A stretch of 64,000 nucleotides of DNA. It comes from Zoroaster sp. YZ-2022 (taxonomy: Eukaryota; Echinodermata; Asteroidea; Forcipulatida; Zoroasteridae). The translations under genes and the position numbers were made by a program. The notes below the pieces were generated by a model. That model saw only the letters and a list, made by a program, of their open reading frames with translations, did not search any database and was not told the DNA's origin. Location of the stretch: positions 55,413,711 to 55,477,710 of the forward strand of contig CM055817.1 of the NCBI GenBank assembly GCA_029582265.1, given 5' to 3'. Within the stretch, counting starts at the first letter, position 1. Each line of letters starts with the position of its first letter. Shown here piece by piece: positions 30,760-42,959 of this stretch.

Positions 30760-33700
30760 GGACAGACATAATGTTAACACTTCCACAGTCAAAGCTTTGG
30801 CACAGTGTTAATTGGAAGAACATGAAAATGTTTAATTTGAATTTTCAATTTTATAGTTGGATGATGTTGGACAGTTGGACTTGATCTTGGAAGAAAGAAA
30901 TAAAAAAAACCACGACATTTCCTTTAGAACTTTACTAAGTACTTTAAATCCGAAATAAACAAAAAGGTTAGGTAACCATTAAGATTGTAAGGAAAGAATA
31001 TACTTATCCGGCCGCCACTTTTTAAGGGCTTTTTGGATTTTTGTGGCAACCACTAACCAGTTAAAAAATCAATTATATTAGATTTTAATTGGTGCAAGCA
31101 AGCTAGTAAAAACTACTCTTAAAATCCACACTTTATGATGGTTTGGACTCATGAAATAAATAATCCTGGAACAATTTGAAAATTATATGTTCATCATCAT
31201 CCATAACTGTTCTCCCACCTTACACAGGTAGGTGAATTCCATTATTGGTTATATTTAATGAAAATAGTAATTGCGTGACCAGATCGGGCATTCTACCCAG
31301 ATTATGGAGCAAAGCAGCTGCAGCATTAAAATGGACAAACAAGTTTTTTAATTAGTGTTTTATTACTGATGTCAGTTGGACGCTTGACCGCTTTTAACAT
31401 TAACATTGTGGGTTGCACGTTGAACTGAAAAGAAACAGACATGAGAAAATTTCCACTTTAGAATACATGAGAATGAAGAGTCATAGATTTCCGTCCATGC
31501 CGCCCATATACGTCTCTTAAAAGCTACTTCGGTTTTTCATTACATGTAAAAATCATTATTGCACAAAAGGTATTTCCACCAAACAAATTTTAGTTCCAAA
31601 TCATCCCACATCAGTAAGTGACGAAGTTTTTGACCAAATTTCCACCAGTATGTGTGCTGTAATCATTAACACATGTTCTCTTAATACAGATTCCACGGTC
31701 CCGCGTCGTGGACGCCGCTCTACAAAAAGGTCGCTGTCAGCATAAAACTGTATGGTGAAAGCTCCGTCTAGATCCGCACTTTCTGCAACTGGCCTGCCTT
31801 CACATGCTAGCTGCCGTTCGCTGTTAATGTTGGAGCCTTTCGGCCCATACGTGTATAATGCATGCATTCATTTTTGACAGCGCGACCATACGCACGGCGA
31901 CACGCTTGCATCCTGAAATCGGAAACTGTGAATAGCCATAGGCTAAGCCTATTGATCATATAAATAAGCGTTGACTGACTGTTTAACTTTCTATTTCAAG
32001 CTTAGCGACACAAGGAGATATAAGACATATGAATGGTATTATGTGCACAATCTCGATTTCAATATCAATAACAGTAATAAGGGGAATTGTTGAAATGATC
32101 CGGCCAAACTATAGAAGATTAATTATCTTTGCATATGGTGGGAATATGAGTAGATCGAAATGGCGTGATGTGCAAAACAATAAAAAGAGTCTAATGACCT
32201 AAATTCTCTTATGTTACTCTCTTTTACCCTTCACCTTCCCTCTCTCTCGCATGTAGTGAGAAGCATGTACACGCAGTGATTAAGAGATAATAATACGTCA
32301 GAATTGAAGAAGCATCTTGTGATGGCGCTGTTAATGATCAATGGTAGACGAATTCCATGAAGCCGCCGCTGAAAACACTTCCCAAAAGCTAATTTTAGAC
32401 ATCAGTGATTGCTTGACAGACGCTCACTCACTATCGGGTTCCTCGCGAAAAACGTTCCCCCCTGGCTGTCCAGTGCTTTCGCGTTGTCGCTGTCGCGGAT
32501 TGACGTTATTTTTAAGCGGTCAGTTGGTCCCTGCATGCTGTTGTAGACGCCGACATCTTAGATTCATTCATATACATTTTGCTTTGTTTCAATGCAAAAT
32601 ATCCGAACTTCAGACGTTAGATATGTACATGATGTTTCTACGCACCCGTTTTTCATCATTGTGCATGACGGAAATTCATCATCAATTTAGAAAGTATTGG
32701 ATGAATTCTTCTGAAGCTTGAGAGAACCACCCGAAAAAAGGATGCACCAGTATCGTGGATTATCGTAATTGAGTCAGTACGATGCCAACCTGTAATGTTA
32801 GCGAGGAAAAACAGTAGACTTCATGGAAAGCGATCCGACAGCAAATTCAAAAAAAATCACTATCGGCGGTTACTTGACGCCGGGTGAATCGGTGTCACCG
32901 CCGCAGCACGGGAATCGAGGTGTCACCGCGGGTGGATTTTGTTATTCAGCATGATTTTTTATAAAGGGGTACATGCTATGAGACACTTTGTTAAAAGTAG
33001 GCATTTTAAGTTGGTTTCTCAAAACTATGAATGAGCATTCAGAAGGTGTGCTTGGCTTGAAATAACTCTTCCCATTTCTCAGAAGCCTTGCAGATTTACA
33101 ACCAATCGGTAAAATGCCGATTTAACGTAGATATGCATGATTTTATGTTGACAAGTACAATGCCATTTTGGGCTTTAGAGGTCCAAAGATCATTCTTAAG
33201 TCTTTCTTTGTTTCTGCTGACAGTGGTGCATTTTATTTTAACCAATTCAGTTAAATTTGCCCATTACTCAAAAAGCAGGAAACATGTAATGCATATCAAA
33301 CTCTGGCACGAGGTTGGTATTAGTTGAGTAAATTTTAATATTGTGCATGTTGCTGAGGATCGACTACCTCATAATTGTGAAAATATGAATAATAAATCAT
33401 AGAAAAACAGCATATTTCCAGTTTTTTGTAGAACATGCATTGTACAAGCAATTTATTCAACTATTTTGTGTTCAGGTGTTGATGATATGAGCAGTGTGGG
33501 CGTTCCCTTTGAGAAATTACACAATATTAAGTAATTAATATGAAATTATGATTAATAATTAATATGAAATTATTATTAATAATAATTGAAAAGTATATTC
33601 ACATTTTTTGTAGGCGCTTTTTTGTGTGCTTGATTTTTTATCGATAGTTCTTGACAAACACCAGTATCTTTGGAAGCTTTTGTTGGCATTAGAACTGCTA

Positions 33701-36166
33701 AAAGTGTTCTTCTCTTTGATAAGCACTTATATGCCATCGTGGTAATGATATGCCTAGCTTTTGCATAGTGGTGCTTTCAAAATGGGTTGTCAGCTCCCAT
33801 ACAAGATGGCCAATTTTACATTGTGTGGCGTCAATTAATGAAGTTTCTACTATAAAAAAATATTTTCAAAACAAATATAAATTGTTTATTATTAACATTG
33901 TTCATGACAGTTTGACAAAATGAGACCTGTGGCACGTCCTCTTTCAGTTCTCTTCAGTCCTCTTCTTCAGTTTCTTATGCCATCACCTCCAGTGAAGAAT
34001 TGCCGCAGTTGATGCTGTATTAGAGCCCGTTCTTGTTGTCTAGGTTCTGAAACATAAATATGTTGAGTAGGTAATAAATAAGAGTTAATAAAGGACAAAG
34101 CAAAGTACATTGTAGTGCAGATATTGTGCCTACAAGGGTTGTCCATGTCTTCTTGCAAAATTGTTATCATCGCTGAATCACACCTCAATCTGCACTCAGT
34201 CTCTAGTAAATGCATATTTCATCGGCTATCAAATGATTATCACATTTTATGGACATGGACAAGGCATATCTTGAGTTTAATTACATAAATTTCTGAAAAC
34301 CCCATCGTATTAAGTCAGTGTCTTCGATTGGAGAAAATTCCCACAAGGTAAAACAGGTGGCTTAGATTCATATTAAAATCAGTGATGCCTGACATCACCG
34401 CCAACACTTTTTCAGGACAGCCGACGTGTCCAAAATTAGTTAGTTTTAAGACATAAATCTCACATTAATCACTGCACTTCCGCTCTCACAGGTTTAAGTC
34501 ACGGCTATTGCAAAAGAGGATCACATTTATGGACATGGATCAGACATATCTGCAGGTTTTAGTTGTACAAACTCCACTTAACTTGCCGACCGAAAACTCC
34601 ACGACAGATTCATTCAATAAGGTACAACATGTACAAACAGCGTAAAGCGGTTATTACCACTTTTTTTGCACAGAGAAATGGCGTAACTTCACACATATCT
34701 AATTCTACCAGTAGTTACGCATCAGTTGTTCAAAATATCTTGACTCTTGACTGAATTTTACCTACCTATTTTGTAAGTTATGTAACCCTTTAAGATTAAT
34801 GTACTCCACGATTTATTTCAAATCAGTTTTATTAACAATTCAATATTCTTAATACACCCATAAGCCAGATAAAAACAATAACGTGTCCTACCTTATAAAT
34901 GGATAATTGCTCAAGTGGGTTACAGGAGGGTCAGTGAGTCACAGTGAATACGTTCTGGTGTCGCTAGGTTTGAAGTGAACGGTAACTTGCGAAAGTGCAT
35001 TGAAAAAGTTGGGAGATGTATTTATTAATTTTCAGAATATTGTCACATCAAACTTTTCAATTATTATCAGATATTCAAGAAAAGTACTCACCCCTTTCGT
35101 GCCATACACTCGTGTCAATGAGCGATGTTTTCATTTACAAAATTGATGGAAAGTCTTCATTTCATTCTGAAGTGAATTGATCGTTTCTATTCCGGCTGTC
35201 GGCACAGGTTGGACATGATTTGAGCATTAATGTACTGTAATCCTGTTAATCTTGAACTTGGCATACAATAATGAAAACCACAGCTGCTAGAGCAAACCAT
35301 GAAAAAGTCACGAATCTAGATAAGACTTCGGTCAGGTAGTGGCTTAAGCAGGCACTGCTTAAAAGCTAAAATTGCCGTCCCACGCGTAATCGGCCGTAGT
35401 GACCTCCGGTCTCTCCATTGGGTGAGCGATGTCAGCACTTATACTTTGTACAGGGGATTCCCAGGCAGCACTCTTTCAATGCGAGCGAAAAGTGTCACGT
35501 GGTGAGGAAAACCCTATTGTTAGTACTATACCATACACCGTGATTCGTTGCAGAACCGTCTACGGTCACAACTTTTTCAAATGAAGCTGGCCTCTAAAAT
35601 GACCCAAAATATCTAAATCCAACAAAAAATAAGCGACTTTGCACTTGCAATAGGGTTAACCTATCGCGACCATTGACCCCTCATTTTCTTTCCTAATTTT
35701 TGCTCCTCCGGTGATATGACATTTACGAAGAGTCAAAGCAACTGAATTTTCTATTGAAAACTCAAGCTATTACTGCCTGCCTGTAATGGAAATAATGAAT
35801 AATGAATAATGAAAAAAGCCTCATGACTGTCATTCTCATGGCCTTGCCGTTAAGCTCAAAAATAAACACAAAGGAATTTAATAACATTATCAAACTTATC
35901 AAATAATCGTTGATAATTTCTAAATTGGTGGACTTATTGCTGAAAATGCATGCTTCAATGACAATCGTAGTCACACATTGTTGTAATAGCGCGTAACTGG
36001 TAAAGGTAGGGAATTATGCACGCTACACATGGTAATAGACAAAGCATTTCTTGAGCTTACGAGCTTACCCACGACCCTCACCAAAAACAAAGCTCTAAAA
36101 TTTAGCATATTCAGACAACCTCAGTAAACCCAACACCATTTTCCATCCAATGTTCCCTTATCTTAC
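30760..36166. other. Long stretch without recognised gene (probable PSMD2 intron 1)
   Basis: Scattered open frames were examined (for example 31601-31867 minus and 32341-32721 plus) and show no family I know. A short sequence containing TTATGGACATGGA and CATATCTTGAGTTTAATTAC or close variants recurs near 34240, 34525 and 36025. AT-rich repeats occur at 33530-33590. Confidence 0.4.
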
Positions 36167-36266
36167 CAAATCTGCGTCTTTATCTTCTTCGATTTTCTTG
36201 CCATTTTTGCCGTCTTCCTTTTCTGTTTCTTCTCAGTTTCAGGAGTCTTCTTTTAATGTCTGCCAT
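36167..36266 (-). CDS. PSMD2: Probable first coding exon of PSMD2
   Basis: The ATG at 36266 lies in the good context CATCATGGC and is followed by MADIK. After a one-base shift in an A run it reads ETEKEDGKNGKKIEEDKD and ADL before a GTAAGA donor. PSMD2 begins with exactly such an acidic/lysine-rich, low-complexity leader before the SEEDKQ segment. Upstream sequence is locally richer in CG (GCTCGTCGCTCGCGC), compatible with a promoter. This extends the gene to about 21.8 kb. Confidence 0.45.
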
Positions 36267-36839
36267 GATGATAAATGAAAATACATAATCGCTTGGTGGC
36301 GCTGTTCAAATTCAACGTGCTTTGCTCGTCGCTCGCGCTATCGACGATCAATAATTAATTCACAAAACTTTTGAGGTTCTTGAAAAGTGTGGTGGTAATA
36401 CATACGCCTTGAATTCACGTGGACAAAGTGTGATTCCATAATACTAAGATTTATGTTATTTTAAAGGTTTTCTTTTTCTTTTATTACATCTGCAGAAGCA
36501 AACCTCACTCCAACACTATTACAATGGACAGATTTTCGTTGTAAAAGTTAATTTAAAATAAATTGTCCTTATACAGTGCAATTGGTGAATTATGACTACA
36601 TATCTGCCGACAAAATTAAATATCGCGTCCAGTGAAAGCATAATTATAATACTAACTGACATCTATTTTCTTTCCGTTTCTTTTAATTAATTGTTCTCGG
36701 TGTATGCAATGAAATTTAAAACAAACCCCGTCGTTAACTTTAAAGCCGGCGCCAACTATCTCACACGGAAACCAGTGTCTTAGTCTTTAAGATTAGATTT
36801 TGCCACCTCTCCCAAAAAGATTCGGAAGGAATTCGACAC

Positions 36840-37224
36840 CAGTCTGAACCTTCCATCCGAAAGCTCGAGAAACAAAAGGCAGACGATATCCGTATTCAGA
36901 TACCAGATCTTAAAAACGTGAAACTGAAATCAATATCACAAGACTGGAATATCAGGCTGTCAATAACCTCCGTATGACTCTTCGATACACATTCTAAAGC
37001 GAACCGGGTAATGCCACAGTAGTGATGGACCGCTCAGAATACGATCAGAAGGTTCAGGATATCCTCGACACGGATACCTGCACCTGCCTAAAAAGAACCA
37101 TTCCGTTAGCAGAAGGAAAGTCATGCAAACTCCTTAAACCGGACACGCCTTACTAAGCACTATAACACAGGCACCTCCGTCCGTCTAGCTCGAAATGTCC
37201 AAGATTCTTTGTGCAAGATTAAAC
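36840..37224 (+). pseudogene. Penelope-like reverse transcriptase, 5' piece
   Basis: It reads VVMDRSEYDQKVQDILDTD and then a Leu/Lys-rich segment typical of the region before the RT core in Penelope-like elements. Several stops and shifts are present. It continues after the hAT insertion at 38716. Confidence 0.6.
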
Positions 37225-37232
37225 CAGACAGA

Positions 37233-38707
37233 CAGGAGGCGGATTAAGAATACATGGTGCCCTGGGGCGCGCCAGTGACTGGTGCCTACCTACGCGTCAT
37301 GCCACTAGGGTGGCACTAGAAATTACACTACTGGGGTTGATTTTTACACATTATTCAGTTGACAGTCTACCGGCCTGGAGCTACTGGAGAATAGAATGAA
37401 GAGAATGGGTAACGATTTGTTTATTAATCACACCAGTCAAAGTGTAAGGGTCAGTCATACTGCACAAAGGAATTCTCCACTGTAGGCTAACTACAAACAA
37501 ACTGTTGGCTAAATACAAATAGTTCAAACTTGGACTTTAGAAATTATTACAGTTTATAACATACTTAAATGAATAAACACAGTCCCAAGTGTCGACAGAA
37601 TGAAAGACAAAAAAACAGATTGGTAGAGCTAACGATTTTCTGTCGTGGTGCTGAACTCACCAGAACATATAATGAAACGGTATATGAATAAACAATAGTC
37701 CCTCACTGTCAGTTTAGTAGGCTAAACGATTTGCTCTGTAGTGCTAGACTCTATACAAAAAAAGCAGACCCAAGGACCAGTGCACAAGGTTGTCATTGGA
37801 TTCGGTCATCGCATATAACAAGATATATACATACAGTCATCACTTTACAGGATAATAATAGCCTACTAGACTGTCTATACCGACATGTTTTTATTGGGCT
37901 TATAACACTCAAGCGAATGTACGTCTGTAACAACAACAACTAATGAATAGACCACTATACCATAGGCAACATTTTAACAGGGCCGTGTGAGCCTATTTCA
38001 GACTGTTGTAGACTAACGTTTTGCTTATGAAACAAGGCATCCAGTGCTGTGCACCTTTCTTGACTTTGATGATGCAAACTCGCATATGATGTCCTCAAAT
38101 CCAGTCCTTTACCAGTTCAGACTCAATGGTCATTAGTTGAAAGTGCAGAAAGTCGCGCTATTGCCATTGTTGATCTCAGTTGCACTCTCTTCATTTTGCA
38201 GCTCGTTTATGGCTAGGCGGCAACGCAACGCTCACTGTCTCGCTTCTTTCAAATCAAGTGCGGAGCAGCATTCATTGGTTCATTAATCCAAACATCGTTC
38301 ATTCATCCAATCAAACGTTTATCAGAAATATATACAAACTATAATTATAATTCGAGGGGCACCAGCACAGAGTGCCTGGGACATAATAAAGCCAAAAAAC
38401 AAGTTTTAGTGGGGTTTATATTTTTATTTAGGGAGGACACCAAGATCACTGTTGCAGGGGTAATTGTCAATATATAGGAGATTTTGGGCCCCATGACAAG
38501 AGCTTCACACAGGGCCCCCCTCATGAAGTATAGTGTTTAGGCTCTCTGTGGCTCCATACAAAATAATTTGAGGAGCAGGTAAAATTCCAAGGCTGGGGGC
38601 ACCAGAGGCACCAAGCAAAAAAAAAAAAAAATGGGATTTTTTTTTTTTTTTTGCTTAGCCTCAGGGCTAAACAAGCGCCCAGTGCCCATATGGTTAATCC
38701 GCCACTG
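37233..38707. mobile_element. hAT-type non-autonomous element, 1475 bp, 8-bp TSD
   Basis: Ends CAGGAGGCGGATTAAG and TTAATCCGCCACTG are imperfect inverted repeats of the CAGTGGCGGATTAA type. The flanks CAGACAGA (37225-37232 and 38708-38715) are identical, the 8-bp duplication expected for hAT. No transposase frame was seen inside. The A/T runs at 38617-38652 are near one end. Confidence 0.75.
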
Positions 38708-38715
38708 CAGACAGA

Positions 38716-39135
38716 CCGCTCCGATCGATTGTCTCATCCCGAGTTCCCACGTATAACCTCGCCCAACATGACAAAGGCTCTTACACCCACTCGTGGGTAA
38801 GACGCCCCACCATGTACCCAATTCAGCAGGGTTTATCAACATCATAAAGGGAACCATATTGCAGCCTTCCGACACGCTAGTGAGTTTTGACGTCAAGTCA
38901 TTATTCACCAATTGTACCGACAGACGAGGCTATCCTCGTAACCAAGTCGATACTCGAACATGATAGCACGCTCCCGGAACGAACCAGCCTAACGCCAGAT
39001 CAAATCGTAGATCTACTTTCATTATGTGTGAAATCCACATACTTCCAATGGAGAGAGACTTACTATCAACAGTCTCTTGGGCACTCCAATGGGATCCCCG
39101 ATATCCCCGGTCCTAGCAAACATCTTCATCCCAGC
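38716..39135 (+). pseudogene. Penelope-like reverse transcriptase, 3' piece (RT core)
   Basis: It contains VSFDVKSLFTN (RT motif A region, about 38885-38915), EHDSTLPERTSLTPDQIVDL, then TYFQW and LGTPMGSPISPVLANIFI (about 39075-39130). These are hallmark motifs of Penelope-like RT, with one frame change near 39075. The GIY-YIG endonuclease expected downstream is absent; a GC-rich block follows instead. Confidence 0.7.
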
Positions 39136-39800
39136 CTGCAACCCGCGATCGGTCCGTCAGCGGCCACTGGTGGCACCGCCAGCGGGCCGCGTTGTTAACT
39201 GCAGCCGGCGGACCGCCGACACAACGTCCGCCCGCTCGCCGGTGGCCGCTGGAGGCAGCCGACAGAGATCCGCTGTTGGACCAATGGCGGACCATTGTCG
39301 AAACAATGTCACATTTCGACAACGGTCCGCCGTTGGCTTCATCATCGACCCTCCCTCGGCTGCCGGTGGCGGACCACCAGCGAGCGGGCAACTGTTACAA
39401 CAGCGGTCACTTCAAAGGAAGCTCTATGACGGTCCGTTGTTGGCCTACCATCGTCCCTCTGTCGGCTGCTGATGGTGGTCCACTGGCGAGCGGGCGAACT
39501 TTTAAGTTTTCGGTCCGCTGGTAGGAACCTTTGACGGTCCGCCGTTGGCCTGCATCAGCCTGGCAATCATCGAACTCGATTTTTAATTTTTAATTTTTTA
39601 TCGACGGTGGACCGATGGTGGGCCAACAACGAGCAGGCAGCCGTTTTGCGAACGATCAACCGGTGAGCAACATGCAGTACGGTATAGAATGGCTGCCTGA
39701 CGTTCTTGCCTCCATGCTTGAGGCTGAGTTAAGCATGCTGGGCATGAAGGAAGGCCATAAAAGTCGCAGACGGACGGGTGCATAAGGACCAACCCTAGGT
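39136..39800. repeat. GC-rich internally repetitive block
   Basis: Repeated variants of GGTCCGCCGTTGG, GGTGGACCACCAGCGAGCGGGC and GTCGGCTGC occur in both orientations. The open frames in several registers are a by-product of the composition. Origin unknown; it replaces the 3' part of the RT element. Confidence 0.5.
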
Positions 39801-41300
39801 TGTAGCAGTCTGCTGAAGGCCGACGGTTGCGCCATTGACTTGCATGTGTTAAAATAATATAAATAAATCTATTTACTTATTAAACTGAGGACACACCACT
39901 GAGTTGTTCACTGTGAATGACTGGGACAGCATTTATTTAATGAGGCAACAAAACGAAAAAATGACTTAAACATTACGAAATTACTAAATCAGAAGTAAAA
40001 AGAACATAATGTTACCTTAAACATTAGGCTGCAATGAAATTACACACAACTGTAATCATGTTTCTAAAAGCACCGCACTTTATATGACGCTTACATCAGC
40101 ACCACATTACATAAACCAGTCACAATTGTTAAGTTTGCTTCCTCTATGTTCAGATGTTGCAAAGTACATGGATATGTACATTATTTTTGTACTTTTATTG
40201 AATACGCCCCTAAGTTGTCCTCAGTGAGAAAACGTCGTGAGCCTACTGCGGTACACGGACGTTGTCTCTCAGCGCTTAGTATTTACCTATGATGTGCACA
40301 TCCCGGCTGTTTTAAGCGTAATTTGAATGTTATTTTAGGAGATATAACATTATTGCACTGACAGATGATATTTTCTCAATGGGTGTAATAACTGACAAAA
40401 CCACTTTATAAAAGAATACATAATTGCATAGTAATAAAATGAATAATAAAATCATGCAGTGCGTAATACAATTAGAAACATTTTCAGGGCAATTATTAAG
40501 GAGCTTGAGCACGAGATACCTGCAACATTTTCCCCTTAACAGATCATAATACATGCTTATATGGTGATCTTCACCCAACTGTTATAATTTAATTTACCAA
40601 ACTATTTTAATGATTGGTTCCAATCTTCTCCCACAGTGAATCCAGGAAGTGGGTTTAATACCAAAATGTTTGCATAAATTTGTCACTTCTCACATTGACG
40701 GATCTGCTCACACAGTGATAAAATCGCCTTTCGAGATATTGATGTTGAAATAACGGTTTTGACATTATTTCAATCTCAAACATTATTAATTTCTACTTAA
40801 AATCAAAATCATGTAAGACACTGCCTGCTCTTTGTACTAGAAAATATCTGTATCATGCCTATAACCATAATTAGTTGTTTATATAAAATTGTTGACAATT
40901 GAAAAAATCATTAAAACTGGTTAAATAATGTCATGTTTTTTCCATATGTTGAGCCTATTAGTATAGAGAAACAGCTTCAAAACTGTTTTGTCATAAAATA
41001 TTAATTAACATACACAGGATCTGCAATCTGTCAGTTTCAAGCCTTTTAGCTAAATAACATTTAAGGCATTTCAAGCTTGATACTCCTGAAAGGTATCACT
41101 ATCATTGAATACCTTATGCATTAATAACATAGTTACAATTTGTGCCAACAAAATTAATTATTAATTTTGAGCGATCTCTCACTTTGTGAAAACTGCGACA
41201 AATTGTAGGCTATGCTTACATTAGTACATTTTAGTTTATAGATGCATCTAATTCTAAATATTTATGTTCTCTTTAACTCAGATCTAGTGCCCTTGTTTAG
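39801..41300. other. AT-rich stretch without recognised gene
   Basis: Nothing beyond AT-rich unique-looking sequence was found on either strand. Confidence 0.45.
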
Positions 41301-41312
41301 CCCCCTTGTCTG

Positions 41313-41598
41313 TCAAATAAAACCCCACAAAATGATTGAATTAACAGAAATGATGTCAAGGTATGGTGTGACACTCCTCCTGTACCTACCATTCCATGGC
41401 TTCCAGGGCTTCAACCATGAGCCTTTCATCCAGTGGAGTGTCACACTATCCCCCTCTCTGCCTATGATCTTGCCAATATATGGGCGTTTCTTCTTGCACC
41501 CTCTAGATGGATTGCTGCCAGTTGGCCCACTCACAGAATCCCTGTCTCTGTACTTCCACATTCCTGTCAATTTGTCTCCCTTCAATCCCAATTGTTAC
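41313..41598 (-). CDS. Transposase-like gene, C-terminal exon
   Basis: The frame ends in a stop at 41313 and encodes KYRDRDSVSGPTGSNPSRG, then KKKRPYIGKIIGREGDSVTL, HWMKGSW and SVTPYLDIISVNSIILWGF. The PYIGK(I/V)..REGD.VTLHW(M/Y).G.W pattern looks like a small beta-barrel (SH3/BAH-like) domain that I recall at the C-terminus of uncharacterised invertebrate proteins. The acceptor TTTACAG is clear, but phase with the upstream exon fails by one base, so an indel or another junction is needed. Confidence 0.45.
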
Positions 41599-41952
41599 CT
41601 GTAAACACATAATCAACATTAAACTTTGTTTATAGGAAGTCATTCACTTGAAATGGTCTTTGACAATCATTACTGGACTGCAGAGGAATTTTCATTTGGT
41701 ACTTTAAGTTACAATGTATTCTGATGTATTTCAAAGAAGATCGATAAATCTTTTAAATAGGTAAAACAACGTCAGTTATTTTTAGGATTGGATTATTAGA
41801 AGTAATAATATCCATTAATTAGTTTACCCTGGTTTTAAACTGTCATAGATGCACATTTTGGAATAGCCTAATTAGACTGATTATCACCGCAAAGTTAGGT
41901 AAACAAATCTATCTAGTATTTTTTTCATTAGACAGAGGCTACATGTAGTTAC

Positions 41953-42084
41953 CTGTGGGTATTTTTTAGACATCTTTTCTTTGATTAGGAGTAGATCATG
42001 TGAATCTCCTCCACGCTCAACATCCTTGTTGATTGTCAAATACTGAAGCTCATCCAGAGGCCAGCTGCTGCGATTATCCGGTAC
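41953..42084 (-). CDS. Transposase-like gene, internal exon
   Basis: A 132-bp exon between TTATAG and GTAACT encodes VPDNRSSWPLDELQYLTINK, then DVERGGDSHDLLLIKEKMSK. The frame is open and phase 0 at both ends. It belongs with the exons at 42240-42407 and 42800-42947. Confidence 0.5.
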
Positions 42085-42239
42085 CTATAACAAGAAGTTT
42101 GTGTTTTCAGGAAACAACTAAGAGTGCAGTAATTACAAGCAGACTCCTATATAAACTTAATGGGCCTATGAAATGAGATATTTTAAGACTTGCAAACATT
42201 GTACACAACTCTGTATTCATACTGACCTTTTAATTCCAC

Positions 42240-42407
42240 CTTTAAAATGTTGGGTTTTTGACTTGGTTTGTCCAAGTTTGTCCTTATGCATCACAAGCAC
42301 CTTCAGAAGACAATTCATGGTCATGTTGCTATCGTGAGGCACGTGTTTGTTATCTAGAAATACCATAGGTATCTTCCCCGATGGAGCATCAGTGTGCATT
42401 ATGACAC
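42240..42407 (-). CDS. Transposase-like gene, exon with HTDAPSGK
   Basis: It encodes VIMHTDAPSGKIPMVFLDNK, then HVPHDSNMTMNCLLK. It joins in phase with the exon at 42800 (G|GT, giving ITG-VIMH). The motif PHDSN after a variable strand is typical of a broad family of uncharacterised, probably RNase H-fold, transposase-derived proteins (I recall DUF7869). The next expected catalytic block (QMDN..RENKN and GHTHED) was not found before 42084, so the gene may be defective. The donor is probably after CTGAAG. Confidence 0.5.
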
Positions 42408-42799
42408 CTATTTTTGAATGGAAAAAGTTACGAGAGTTTATATTTGCAAGAACACAAATATGTTATTTTCAAATGTATATTCAATATCGATTGACAATAA
42501 TTTTTTTTTCTTCATAGTACAGTCATACAGTCTTATCCTGTAGTTGTGGGCACTGCTGTGCGAAAGATGTCGCGGGGAAGAAAACTACTGTAGAAACATG
42601 AACTTTACCCAACCTTGAATGAGATACATATTACATGTATTGGACTCAATCCATAAAATAAAAATATGGCCTGACATTTCAAACTGAATACTGCTATAAC
42701 TGAACAGCAGATTACAGTATCATCTTTGTCCAAGAAGTTAATCCGTGCAAAATCATAAAATGTGCATCAGAACAAAACAGGTTATGAAAATGTTTATAC

Positions 42800-42947
42800 C
42801 TGTTATATGCACAGGAAGTCTGCATAAGTGTGCTGATCCTTTATCCCGCTTTATGAAGTGTGGAACATCAGTTTTAGCCTGATCCATACCATCAATTATG
42901 ATAACGGTCAAATACTGGGGCTGATCGACGGCGAGCCTTTTCACGAG
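42800..42947 (-). CDS. Transposase-like gene, exon with IIDGMDQAKT
   Basis: It encodes LAVDQPQYLTVIIIDGMDQA, then KTDVPHFIKRDKGSAHL and PVHITG. The IIDGMDQAKT block carries what should be the first catalytic acid of the family. The splice sites AATTAG and GTATAAAC are clean. Upstream exons were not recognised between 42.95 and 44 kb. Confidence 0.55.
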
Positions 42948-42959
42948 CTAATTTAGTGG

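Noticed and set aside
31601..31867. 88-codon minus-strand frame with coding-like composition
   Set aside because: No family recognised and no clear splice partners; kept only as a note.
32341..32721. 126-codon plus-strand frame as a gene
   Set aside because: No recognised motif, no splice or neighbour support, and low-complexity Cys/Arg stretches.
38887..39524. Open frames of 60-130 codons on both strands in the GC-rich block
   Set aside because: The first part is Penelope-like RT; the rest is open because of GC content and repeats, with no consistent protein.
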